Shown one piece after another: positions 7,206-14,078 of a stretch of 17,078 nt of DNA. Numbering within the stretch: position 1 is the first letter of the stretch; each line of letters opens with the position of its first letter. Under the pieces are notes generated by a model. It was not told the DNA's origin, searched no databases, and saw only the letters and a list, made by a program, of their open reading frames with translations. A program made the position numbers and the translations under genes. This DNA is from Akkermansiaceae bacterium (GTDB taxonomy: Bacteria > Verrucomicrobiota > Verrucomicrobiia > Verrucomicrobiales > Akkermansiaceae), in contig JALZUI010000165.1 in assembly GCA_023301545.1 (NCBI GenBank), positions 1 through 17,078 on the forward strand. The letters run 5' to 3'.

Positions 7206-8624
7206 TTAGTTGTCTCTTAATTTGTCGATTTCTTCTGTCCAACTGGTTGAGAGTACATCTAGGATTTGGACATGGTCGGCTCCGATCTCGGGTTTTTTAA
7301 CCAGGATTTTTGTGTAAACGCCTAGGCTGCCCCACTTAGGGTGGCTAATGCCATTCTCCCTAATCGCACGATTGATATCTTCGAAGTCCTTAGACTCCTT
7401 AGCAATATAGGTATTTAGAGTTGTTCCGTTGACGTCCTTGGCTACTAGGTTGTTCCAGTACGCATCACTAAAAGAAATAGTATTGTAATCTCCGGAAGTG
7501 AGCCAAGCACGGATTATGAATGGGGTTGTTTGGATTTCACTCTTGGCGTCAGCTAGAGACTTCCCTTCGATTTCACTCAGGGTTTGCCAGTCAATTTTAA
7601 AGTTTTCATTTGGCATTTTCTTCAGTATAACTTTCAGCCTTCCCTTCCCTTCCCCATAGGTGAAAGATGTCCAGTGGCTATTGTTTGGCAGGGTGAAGCC
7701 CTCATTGTAAACAAGAGAGTCGCTGGAGAAGTCTGCGGTTGGTTCCCAGTACTGGCTAAAGTCGGCGTTGGAAGAGTTATTAGGGATTATAAATGTGTAA
7801 GCAAACCTTTTACTGTCGGCCTTGAAATAATCCGAAATTACAGAACGAGCTTCAGTTAGAAGAGGAGAGTCTTCTGAAATAGGTTGTAAAAGGTCTGGTG
7901 CGATTGCTTCTTCAACGGGAGCGGTGATTTCTGCTATATCTTCTTCCGTGAGTACGACATCATCACTTATCAGTCCATTGATAAATTTATAGCCTATGAA
8001 GGCTATTAAGGCACCTAAGGCTAAAAATGAGACGAGCCCAAAGTAGTGAAACCCACTGTTTCTGACTTTCACTTCAACTCTACGTGAACGTTCGCTGATA
8101 ATGTCATCGGAGGTGAATCCTGCAGAGTTTATGTCTTTATTATCGATTACTTCATCAGAATTTTTTGTGTTAAAGTCTTTATTCTGAAAAGGGTCTTCGG
8201 GCTTGGTTGCGTTGAGTTTGTCGAGGACTCCTTTAGGGGCGTTTGCGATTTCAGAGAATTTAGATTTTGCTTTTTGATCGCTGAACCCTCGTTTTAGTTC
8301 GTGGTTGGCCGCTGCAATTTGGTCTATAGAAGTGCCTGCTCTTTTGAGAAGCTCCTTCGCCGTTGAGATCATTTCTTCCTTTTTGCTTTCAGCTAATTTT
8401 GTGGAAGTGGGAGTGCGCTTCTCTTGTCGTAGAGTGTCTTTTCCAAACCCTGATGTGTTTTTCCTCGTTAGGTTTACTGCTTTTTTGGAAGTGTCATTTT
8501 CTTCCGCAGGGTTCGGGTTTGCGAAGCTACTGAGGAGAGAGTTCTTCTCTGTAGCTGCAGCCGACTTTAGCAGTGGGTCGGCTGTATTTGCATTTTCTGG
8601 GGCAATGTTGGGTTCGGAAGGCAT
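7206..8624 (-). CDS. single-pass membrane protein with long low-complexity N-terminus
   Basis: The function is unknown. The 472-residue protein begins with about 190 polar residues rich in Ser, Asn, Lys and Ala and probably disordered, apart from a helical patch around 76-115. One transmembrane segment follows at about residues 194-212 (FGLVSFLALGALIAFIGYKF). The C-terminal 250 residues form an acidic linker and then a globular mixed alpha/beta domain with many aromatic residues (YWEPTADFSSDSLVY, NNSHWTSFTYGEG, FIIRAWLTSGDYNT). The N-terminal half has few hydrophobic residues and no signal peptide. A topology with the low-complexity part inside and the C-terminal domain outside is likely, but this is inference. 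I recognise no family. A good -10 box lies about 80 bases upstream. Confidence 0.8.
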   Translation of the reverse strand: MPSEPNIAPENANTADPLLKSAAATEKNSLLSSFANPNPAEENDTSKKAVNLTRKNTSGFGKDTLRQEKRTPTSTKLAESKKEEMISTAKELLKRAGTSIDQIAAANHELKRGFSDQKAKSKFSEIANAPKGVLDKLNATKPEDPFQNKDFNTKNSDEVIDNKDINSAGFTSDDIISERSRRVEVKVRNSGFHYFGLVSFLALGALIAFIGYKFINGLISDDVVLTEEDIAEITAPVEEAIAPDLLQPISEDSPLLTEARSVISDYFKADSKRFAYTFIIPNNSSNADFSQYWEPTADFSSDSLVYNEGFTLPNNSHWTSFTYGEGKGRLKVILKKMPNENFKIDWQTLSEIEGKSLADAKSEIQTTPFIIRAWLTSGDYNTISFSDAYWNNLVAKDVNGTTLNTYIAKESKDFEDINRAIRENGISHPKWGSLGVYTKILVKKPEIGADHVQILDVLSTSWTEEIDKLRDN

Positions 8625-8704
8625 GGGGTGGCTCGTACACAGAGTAAGACTAATGTTGACCTTAAATGTTCACATTTGGCAAGGGGGAATAGAAAAGGAG
8701 ACTA

Positions 8705-8733
8705 ATTATAAACGATGAGAGACGTCATTTACA
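8705..8733 (-). promoter_or_regulatory. candidate promoter for the 472-residue membrane protein gene
   Basis: Reading the minus strand, a perfect TATAAT (8710-8705) is preceded at 17 bases by TGTAAA (8733-8728), a weak -35. Transcription would begin near 8698 and leave a leader of about 75 bases before the ATG at 8624. The 154-base gap 8625-8778 holds no other gene. Confidence 0.42.
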
Positions 8734-8778
8734 GCTTTAGAGGACTGCCAACTTTTTAGGAGTATTTGATATACTCGA

Positions 8779-9393
8779 TTATCCGAGCCTCTTCATACCA
8801 TTAGGAATAAGGTACTTGTATGGATAGGACTTAAGGTAAGAGTTGGTGGCTTTGGCATCTTCCTGTTTAGTGTAGAGCTCGACGCTTTTCATGCGGTCTA
8901 AGGCAAGCTTCATAGCTAGTTTACGCACCCAGCAGATATAGAAGTTATTCAGGCAATTGAGAATCAAGCCACCCGCCAGTATCATTATCGCCATGTTAGC
9001 AGGGATGGTTTTGGCGAGGATTCCAAAGAAGGTGATTAATAAGACAAAAGGTAAAAATGCTTGGTCAAAGAGTCGCATAGACTGGTGGCGCTTATTCCAC
9101 GTATTAGCTCCACGGCTAAGGATGCACATCCCAAGAGCCATGAGCGCAGAGGCGTGGTCGGTTATGAGTTGGGAGTCTGAAATCGATTTAGGGATGAGCA
9201 GTTTCCCTCCTTTTAAGGTAATGTTTTTATCTAATGCTACTTCGGCTGGATAGGGAGAGATTTTTTCGAGGAGCTTTACGGTGTTGAGTTGAGCTTGGAT
9301 GCCATTCGCATTTACGGATTTAGTCAGTGCTTTCTTAAGAACGACTGAGAGCACTAATGTGAGTAGAGCGAGGAGGATGAGGAGCTTGGTCAT
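8779..9393 (-). CDS. YugP-like membrane protein lacking the zinc-peptidase motif
   Basis: The 204-residue membrane protein has a hydrophobic helix at residues 3-20, two more at about 113-127 and 134-153, and a basic C-terminal region. Its layout matches YugP-type membrane zinc peptidases (Zn_peptidase_2). There is an N-terminal membrane anchor, and GKLLIPKSIS (63-72) takes the place of the 'RVVRLSEPVY' strand. A helix where YugP carries SHEVGHAL follows, then the two membrane helices, and KLALDRM (162-168) takes the place of 'FDASRRAL'. At the active site this protein reads LMALGMCI (84-91), so neither zinc His nor the Glu is present. If the homology is right, it is a non-catalytic relative. 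The alignment is by eye and uncertain. Its ATG shares one base with the stop of the HscB-like gene (TAATG), so the two are coupled. Confidence 0.6.
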   Translation of the reverse strand: MTKLLILLALLTLVLSVVLKKALTKSVNANGIQAQLNTVKLLEKISPYPAEVALDKNITLKGGKLLIPKSISDSQLITDHASALMALGMCILSRGANTWNKRHQSMRLFDQAFLPFVLLITFFGILAKTIPANMAIMILAGGLILNCLNNFYICWVRKLAMKLALDRMKSVELYTKQEDAKATNSYLKSYPYKYLIPNGMKRLG

Positions 9394-9899
9394 TACAGAA
9401 GTTGGGTATAAGATTTATCGAGCTCATGTTCCCATTTTCGCAAAAACTTTAAGGTTTGCAACGTGGTGTTCGCCTCGGTGGGATGGGGCGAGTTCTGAAG
9501 GCCAGAAAGCGAGGCTAGGGCTTGGTTTCGATAAGTTGCGAGCTTATGAGCGAGTTGGTCTAGCTCAGGCTTGGTCTGGAAGAGTTGCTTATCAATTAGG
9601 GTTTGGGAAAGGAGGGTGGTTGCTTTTTGTTTTTTGAGCGCTAGTTGGGAAACCTCGTTAATGAGCTGGGAAAGTTGAGAGAAAAGCGGGATGAGTTCGT
9701 CCGGAATACTAGCGTGACGGGCTACTTCCAGCTGGTTTAACTTCATCCAAGCTTCAAGCCGAGAGGCGGGGTGGAGTAAGGTGTTGCGTGCCGTGAGGTG
9801 CTGTTCAGCTCGTCCACTCGCGTCGTAGGCGGTCTTGATTTGCTCGTCTGTCAGTGTCAGGTCGGCTGGGAGCGCAAGGGTCTGAAACGAGGTAGGCAT
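9393..9899 (-). CDS. HscB-like co-chaperone homologue without the HPD motif
   Basis: HscB is the J-domain co-chaperone that brings the Fe-S scaffold to HscA. This 168-residue protein follows the HscB plan. FQTLALPADLTLTDEQIKTAY (4-24) matches 'F.lfgLP..y.LD...L...'. ARNTLLHPASRLEAWMKL (about 37-54) matches 'INqAw.tLrhPl.RAeYLLsL'. A coiled helical C-terminal half ends in TLQTLKFLRKWEHELDK, as HscB ends in 'VRKLRFLDKL'. Between helix II and helix III the His-Pro-Asp loop is simply missing, so it should not stimulate an Hsp70. I start it at the ATG 9899 because the conserved region begins there; the longer frame to 9953 would overlap the Fe-S carrier gene. The gene follows that carrier by 10 bases. 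Confidence 0.72.
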   Translation of the reverse strand: MPTSFQTLALPADLTLTDEQIKTAYDASGRAEQHLTARNTLLHPASRLEAWMKLNQLEVARHASIPDELIPLFSQLSQLINEVSQLALKKQKATTLLSQTLIDKQLFQTKPELDQLAHKLATYRNQALASLSGLQNSPHPTEANTTLQTLKFLRKWEHELDKSYTQLL

Positions 9900-9909
9900 A
9901 TAAAAGGAG

Positions 9910-10260
9910 TTAAGCGCTGAAGCTTTCGCCACAAGAGCAGGTGACCGAGGCATTAGGATTAGTGACCTTAAAGCCCCCTTGCTGTAAGTCGTCAGAGTAA
10001 TCTAATTCACTCCCGGAGACAAAGAGGGCGCTTTTGGGGTCGATCACCACCGCTACGTCATTCGTGCGCACGCGAATATCACGGTGTTTTGGTTCGTCCA
10101 CGAGGTCCATTTGATATTGTAGACCGCTACAACCACCGCCAACAACGGCGATGCGGAGAGCCCCCTCAGGTCGTCCTTGCATTTCTAAAAGTGAGCGTAG
10201 TTTTTCGGAGGCTCCATCTAGGACCTTGATAAGCTTTTCGTTTCCTTCCGTAATCTTCAT
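9910..10260 (-). CDS. erpA: A-type iron-sulfur carrier (ErpA/IscA family)
   Basis: A-type carriers accept Fe-S clusters from the scaffold and deliver them to apoproteins. The 116-residue protein has the three ligand cysteines of the HesB/IscA domain: Cys44 in VVGGGCSGLQYQ, and Cys108 and Cys110 in TCSCGESF near the C-terminus. LDYSDDLQQGGFKVTNPNA (86-104) is close to the ErpA version of the family signature. The choice of ErpA over IscA rests on that similarity only. It is the first gene of a leftward group with the HscB-like and YugP-like genes, with 10 bases and a one-base overlap between them. A good promoter with a palindrome lies 55-85 bases upstream. Confidence 0.92.
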   Translation of the reverse strand: MKITEGNEKLIKVLDGASEKLRSLLEMQGRPEGALRIAVVGGGCSGLQYQMDLVDEPKHRDIRVRTNDVAVVIDPKSALFVSGSELDYSDDLQQGGFKVTNPNASVTCSCGESFSA

Positions 10261-10315
10261 GGCTTTTACGAAATTTAGTCAGCCCGTAACTAAAAGCGAG
10301 CAGAACTTAGAATAA

Positions 10316-10344
10316 ATTACAAACTGTAGGAGAGATTATCTCAA
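10316..10344 (-). promoter_or_regulatory. promoter of the erpA group, with a palindrome over the -35 box
   Basis: On the minus strand TTGAGA (10344-10339) and TGTAAT (10321-10316) are separated by exactly 17 bases, each matching the sigma-70 consensus at 5 of 6 positions. Transcription would begin near 10309, giving a leader of about 49 bases. The perfect 11-base palindrome GAGATTATCTC (10332-10342) overlaps the -35 box and is a candidate operator. It does not look like a textbook IscR site. Confidence 0.6.
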
Positions 10345-10371
10345 GCAGAGAGGAGGCGTCCTGTATTGTTT

Positions 10372-10425
10372 TAATCAATGATCTTTTAATGAAAATAAGT
10401 TTTTATAGAGGAAGGTTATTGATTA
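10372..10425 (+). promoter_or_regulatory. paired inverted repeat upstream of the LysR gene
   Basis: TAATCAAT (10372-10379) and ATTGATTA (10418-10425) are a perfect 8-base inverted pair, 38 bases apart, flanking an AT-rich stretch with a possible -10 box TATAGA (10404-10409). LysR-type proteins often bind such separated half-sites near their own promoter. A second palindrome, TTCATATGAA (10435-10444), spans the start codon itself. Autoregulation is inferred, not shown. Confidence 0.35.
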
Positions 10426-10439
10426 GAGTATGAGTTCAT

Positions 10440-11330
10440 ATGAATGTTCACCACCTAGAGTTGTTTTTTTATGTCGCAAAGTACGAAGGGATAACTGCAG
10501 CGGTACGTAAGATGCCGTATGGTATTCAACAGCCTGCGGTGAGTGGGCAAATTTTACAGTTAGAACATAGCTTAGGGGTGAAGCTCTTTAATCGGCGCCC
10601 TTTTGCCTTAACGAAGGCAGGGGAGGAGCTCTATGATCATATTTACCCCTTTTTCTCTAAAATGGGGCTGATCGAGTCCCGCTTAACGGGGGAGGAGAGT
10701 AATACTCTCCGATTAGCAGCCTCCGCAATGGTCTTGAAAACGCATTTGCCAATCGTGCTAGGCTTAATGAAGCGGGAAAACCCTGATTTGAAATTACAGC
10801 TTCGTCATGTTGATCAATCGGAACTCTTTAAGTTGGTACAAGCAGAGGAAGTTGATCTGGTTATTACTACGACGGTAGGCGCTCCAGCTGAACCTCTGAA
10901 AATGAAGGCGCTTTTAGAAGTCCCTATTGTTATGATCGTACCGAAGGAGTTCCCCGAAAATACTTTTGAAGAGCTGTTACAAGCTGATGAGTATGAGCGA
11001 GGAAGAGAACTGAAGTATCAGTTAGTAGGAATGGAGGAGCATGAGGTTGTAATGAAAGCCTTTGGAGCATTCATGAATGCAGAGAACGCTCAGTGGGAAG
11101 CCTCGGTTCGGGTTTCGGCCTTAGATGTAATCCCTGAATATGTGGCGCAGGGTTTTGGGATCGGCATAGGGGTTGAGGTTCCGGGGCGCAAAATATCAGG
11201 TCAGGTAAAGGTCATTCCGCTACCTTCATGTCCGTCTATGACTCTAGGAGTTGTTTATCAAGGGACATTAAAACCGCTGGGCCAGCAATTTGTTGATTAC
11301 GCAAAAGAGGCGGCGACCGCACTGACATAG
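10440..11330 (+). CDS. LysR-family transcriptional regulator
   Basis: The 296-residue protein has the LysR plan. An N-terminal winged helix-turn-helix (about 1-65) contains LELFFYVAKYEGITAAVRKM, then QQPAVSGQILQLEHSLGVKLF and the wing RRPFALTKAGEELY. A substrate-binding domain follows from about residue 88 to the end. The recognition helix region reads MPYGIQQPAVSGQ, one residue longer than the common 'LHVSQPAVSRQ', a form I associate with Verrucomicrobiota LysR proteins. The effector is unknown. It is divergent from erpA across 179 bases that hold both promoters. That makes erpA one possible target, although downstream genes are separated from it by 108 bases and are housekeeping. Confidence 0.9.
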   Translation: MNVHHLELFFYVAKYEGITAAVRKMPYGIQQPAVSGQILQLEHSLGVKLFNRRPFALTKAGEELYDHIYPFFSKMGLIESRLTGEESNTLRLAASAMVLKTHLPIVLGLMKRENPDLKLQLRHVDQSELFKLVQAEEVDLVITTTVGAPAEPLKMKALLEVPIVMIVPKEFPENTFEELLQADEYERGRELKYQLVGMEEHEVVMKAFGAFMNAENAQWEASVRVSALDVIPEYVAQGFGIGIGVEVPGRKISGQVKVIPLPSCPSMTLGVVYQGTLKPLGQQFVDYAKEAATALT

Positions 11331-11438
11331 ACTATGGGTGAGTAACAGGAGTGGTAGTTCATTCAGTAGCGGGGAATAAATTTCGTTTACTGCTTCACAT
11401 CGAGTCCAAATTCCCTCAACTTGAAAAAAATTTAACAC

Positions 11439-12668
11439 ATGTTTACTCCTAAGTGGAAAAAAGAAGCGCAAGAGTTTTATAAAGCAGGGAAGAAGTTTGT
11501 ACACTTTAAGCGCGACCTTCTTAAGCCAGATCGCGTTGATGAGATCAAAGCTCGGTTACGTGATCTGAAAACGGCAATGAAGGGTCCTAATGCTAAAGAA
11601 AACGCGCAAGAGGCCATTCGTCAGCTCGATAGCACTTGTGAAAACGCCCTCCCAAGGCAAGCGAAAAAGAATCCTTTGGGAGATCAAATCGAATCGTTAT
11701 TTGTAACCCTCGTAATTGTGCTGGGCCTCCGTAGTTATTACACGCAGCCATATGTCATTCCTACAGGATCTATGCAACCGACACTTAATGGAGTGATCTG
11801 TAGTGCTGTAGATAAAGACGAATGGGCTAACCCAATTGTCCGTGTGGGTGAAAAAGTTCTCCGTGGGCGTGCCCATGTTTACAAAAAGGCTCCAGTGGAC
11901 TTAATTGTTCCGAGTACAAGCATCGGTTTTGTTGAGCAAAACCCAGGATCATTTAAATTATTACAGACCTTTCACCGCGTGGCTCGTTTGAACTTTGAAA
12001 ACAAGTCGATCATGGCGCATGGGCTGCCAGCCTCATCTTTCGCTCAGCAAGGCGCTTTTAGTCTCCAGACCCTCATTAGTAATCATGGAGTAAGGAAGAA
12101 TGGTAGAATTGTTATTCCTAAAGGAACCGTTCTCTATTCAGGAACAGCCGACTCGGGAGACGTAATCTGGGCTGATAAGATGTCTTATCACTTTAGAAAA
12201 CCTAGACGCGGTGAGGTCTTTATTTTCGATACGCGTGGGATTAATACTTCCCAGGGATCCGCATCACTAAGTGACCAGCAAAGCGCGACGCACTACATTA
12301 AACGCTGTGTTGGAGTGCCTGGAGATACCTTATCAATTGAGCCACCTAACCTATTGGTTGATGGGGAAATCGCAACCGAGAAGTACATGAGACGAGTGAT
12401 GGAGCGTCAGGGACCGTATGCCGAAACCCAAGGTTACATTCCTGGTTATGGACCTGGAGGCGATTATCTAGGGCGCGTCGGACAACAGTTTTCGCTAAAG
12501 GATAACTCACGTAAACCTTGGAAGGCAGAGTATGCCGCAATGGGTGATAATACGGAGAACTCTCTAGACTCTCGTTACTGGGGGTCGGTAAAAGAATTCA
12601 ACATCGTAGCTCCTGCACGCTTTACGCTTTGGCCAATTACTACGGGACATTGGGGATTCATTAAGTAA
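11439..12668 (+). CDS. lepB: signal peptidase I
   Basis: Signal peptidase I removes Sec and Tat signal peptides at the outer face of the inner membrane. The 409-residue protein has a membrane helix at about 85-98 (ESLFVTLVIVLGLR), then the catalytic serine box VIPTGSMQPTL with Ser111. The lysine box HYIKRCVGVPGD carries Lys288, and AMGDNTENSLDSRYWG is box E. The serine and lysine boxes are about 177 residues apart, far more than the roughly 55 of E. coli LepB, so a large insertion sits between them. The N-terminal 80 residues form a charged, probably coiled-coil cytoplasmic extension. The start is ATG 11439 with no SD. The phytoene/squalene synthase gene follows by 15 bases. No clear promoter is seen in the 108-base gap upstream. 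Confidence 0.93.
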   Translation: MFTPKWKKEAQEFYKAGKKFVHFKRDLLKPDRVDEIKARLRDLKTAMKGPNAKENAQEAIRQLDSTCENALPRQAKKNPLGDQIESLFVTLVIVLGLRSYYTQPYVIPTGSMQPTLNGVICSAVDKDEWANPIVRVGEKVLRGRAHVYKKAPVDLIVPSTSIGFVEQNPGSFKLLQTFHRVARLNFENKSIMAHGLPASSFAQQGAFSLQTLISNHGVRKNGRIVIPKGTVLYSGTADSGDVIWADKMSYHFRKPRRGEVFIFDTRGINTSQGSASLSDQQSATHYIKRCVGVPGDTLSIEPPNLLVDGEIATEKYMRRVMERQGPYAETQGYIPGYGPGGDYLGRVGQQFSLKDNSRKPWKAEYAAMGDNTENSLDSRYWGSVKEFNIVAPARFTLWPITTGHWGFIK

Positions 12669-12683
12669 ACGATTATATTCCTG

Positions 12684-13517
12684 ATGTCGCCCGAGCTTTC
12701 AGCCCAAGAGATTACTAAGCAATCAAATTCGAATTTGGCTTTTGCTCTCTGCTGCTTGCCGAAAGATCGCAGGGATGACTTGGTTGTGTTTTATGCATTT
12801 TGTCGAGTAATCGATGATATTGCGGATGATTTAGAAGCGCCTACGGAAGAAAAGGCTCGAGGGCTGGCGTACTGGAAAACTGGACTATGTGAAGGGTTCC
12901 CTAAGGGCGGGCAACTGGAATCACAAGTGATTCAGCTCCGCGAAAAGTATAAAATTCCCAATGACCTTTTCGTTGACCTTATCGTAGGTTGTGAAATGGA
13001 CCTAAGTCCACAAACGTATGAAACGTGGGAAGATCTTAAGGGATACACCTACCGTGTAGCCTGTGTGGTAGGATTGATTTCGCTCTACATTTTCGGGGCA
13101 GATCCTGAGCGATCGCGGGAATATGCCCTCCGACTAGGACATGCTCTACAACTGACCAATATTATGCGAGATGTCGGAGAGGACCTTGATAATGAGGGAA
13201 GGGTGTACTTACCGATTTCTGAGTTACAAAAATTTAACTACAGCGAGCAAGAACTAAGAGCGAAGGTCAGAGATGAGCGTTTCCGTGAGATGATGAAATT
13301 CCAGGAAAAGCGTGCAAGAGCGCTCTATGCTGAGGCTGAAACGTGTTTACCTGCGGAGGATGCCAAAGCACTGAAAGCCGCTCGTATTATGGGTGATATC
13401 TATAGTGGAGTTTTAGATGAAATTGGGAAAAACGATTATCGTGTTTTTGATCAGCGACAGAGCCTAACAAAGCCGAAGAAAATCTGGCTACTTCTCAAGG
13501 GGATCTTTTGTTACTAA
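12684..13517 (+). CDS. squalene/phytoene synthase-family enzyme
   Basis: Head-to-head prenyl synthases join two prenyl diphosphates (farnesyl or geranylgeranyl) to presqualene/squalene or phytoene. The 277-residue protein has both Asp-rich motifs: VIDDIADD (42-49) after the family segment FYAFCR, and LTNIMRDVGEDLDNEGRVYLP (158-178) with Asp163 and Asp167. LPKDRRDDLVVFYAFCR and YTYRVACVVGLISLYIFG are typical of the HpnD/CrtB part of the family. It is of normal length, and no membrane segment is needed. The choice between HpnD (presqualene diphosphate), squalene and phytoene cannot be made, because no hpn or crt gene lies nearby. The ATG at 12684 is 15 bases after lepB. Confidence 0.88.
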   Translation: MSPELSAQEITKQSNSNLAFALCCLPKDRRDDLVVFYAFCRVIDDIADDLEAPTEEKARGLAYWKTGLCEGFPKGGQLESQVIQLREKYKIPNDLFVDLIVGCEMDLSPQTYETWEDLKGYTYRVACVVGLISLYIFGADPERSREYALRLGHALQLTNIMRDVGEDLDNEGRVYLPISELQKFNYSEQELRAKVRDERFREMMKFQEKRARALYAEAETCLPAEDAKALKAARIMGDIYSGVLDEIGKNDYRVFDQRQSLTKPKKIWLLLKGIFCY

Positions 13518-13577
13518 CCCACTCAGTTAAGAGCTGAATATTCTTGACTTTCCATCGATTATTTACAGTTTTTTAGT

Positions 13578-14078
13578 ATGCGTTTTTTATTAGTAGTATC
13601 AAGTGTGCTCATAGTAATGTTAGTGAGTAACTGTTCGCTTGGCGGGGGGAGTTATAATGTGCCCGCACCTAGTATGGTAGGCCCTACCGTATCCGAACGT
13701 AATGCTAAAATTGCGCAAGAGGATTCGGGGGATCACTATATTGGTCGCCGTTATTATATGAGAAATACGCGTTTTTGGGGCTACCTCCGTCGTCCACAAC
13801 AACCTTGGTCTAGTGCTAAGCTCGTGATGTTTAATGAGTGGCAGAAAAAAGCACCAGATCGCTTAAAGGAAAGCGCACCTAACGCCTATGGTCGCGATAG
13901 TAACTATGAGTACAAAATTTACGGTCATTACACGGGCGAAAAGGTGTATGAGCCGAATAGTAACAAGTTCCTTCCAGAGTTTCAGTTAAAAGATTATCAG
14001 TTAATAGATAAGAACCCGGGTTGGATATTTTCTCCGACGGATCAATACGATACTTACAGGTTAACATTAACACCTTAA
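13578..14078 (+). CDS. putative lipoprotein of unknown function
   Basis: The 166-residue protein starts with a lipoprotein-like signal peptide: MRF, a hydrophobic run, then VMLVSNCSLGGG with Cys19. The residue before the Cys is Asn, where Gly, Ala or Ser is normal, so lipidation is likely but not certain. The mature part is rich in Tyr, Trp and Arg (HYIGRRYYMRNTRFWGYLRR), with the pattern 'W.S...VMFNEWQKKAPDRLKE'. I recognise no family. It would sit in the periplasm or outer membrane. A TTGACT (13543-13548) in the 60-base gap upstream has no good -10 partner. Its stop overlaps the crcB start (TAATG), so the two are translationally coupled. Confidence 0.75.
   Translation: MRFLLVVSSVLIVMLVSNCSLGGGSYNVPAPSMVGPTVSERNAKIAQEDSGDHYIGRRYYMRNTRFWGYLRRPQQPWSSAKLVMFNEWQKKAPDRLKESAPNAYGRDSNYEYKIYGHYTGEKVYEPNSNKFLPEFQLKDYQLIDKNPGWIFSPTDQYDTYRLTLTP

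Noticed and set aside
8305..8718. 137-codon plus-strand frame opposite the membrane protein gene
   Set aside because: It is antisense to the low-complexity N-terminus; its composition mirrors that repeat-like region, and it has no recognisable motif.
8760..8776. Hairpin GAGTAT/ATACTC just after the YugP-like gene as a terminator
   Set aside because: The stem is only six AT-rich base pairs and no T run follows on the minus strand.
9299..9637. 112-codon plus-strand frame across the HscB-like and YugP-like junction
   Set aside because: Antisense to two supported genes, with no family features.
9900..9953. 18-codon N-terminal extension of the HscB-like frame (ATG 9953)
   Set aside because: It overlaps the Fe-S carrier gene, has no family similarity, and the HscB-like homology begins exactly at the internal ATG 9899.
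13543..13577. TTGACT before the lipoprotein gene as a promoter -35 box
   Set aside because: No acceptable -10 box at 15-19 bases.
14021..14077. 19-codon N-terminal extension of CrcB
   Set aside because: It lies inside the lipoprotein gene, is hydrophilic and unlike CrcB; the family starts at ATG 14078 with the TAATG junction.
13900..14077. Fluoride riboswitch upstream of crcB
   Set aside because: The region is lipoprotein coding sequence and I see no match to the conserved riboswitch core.
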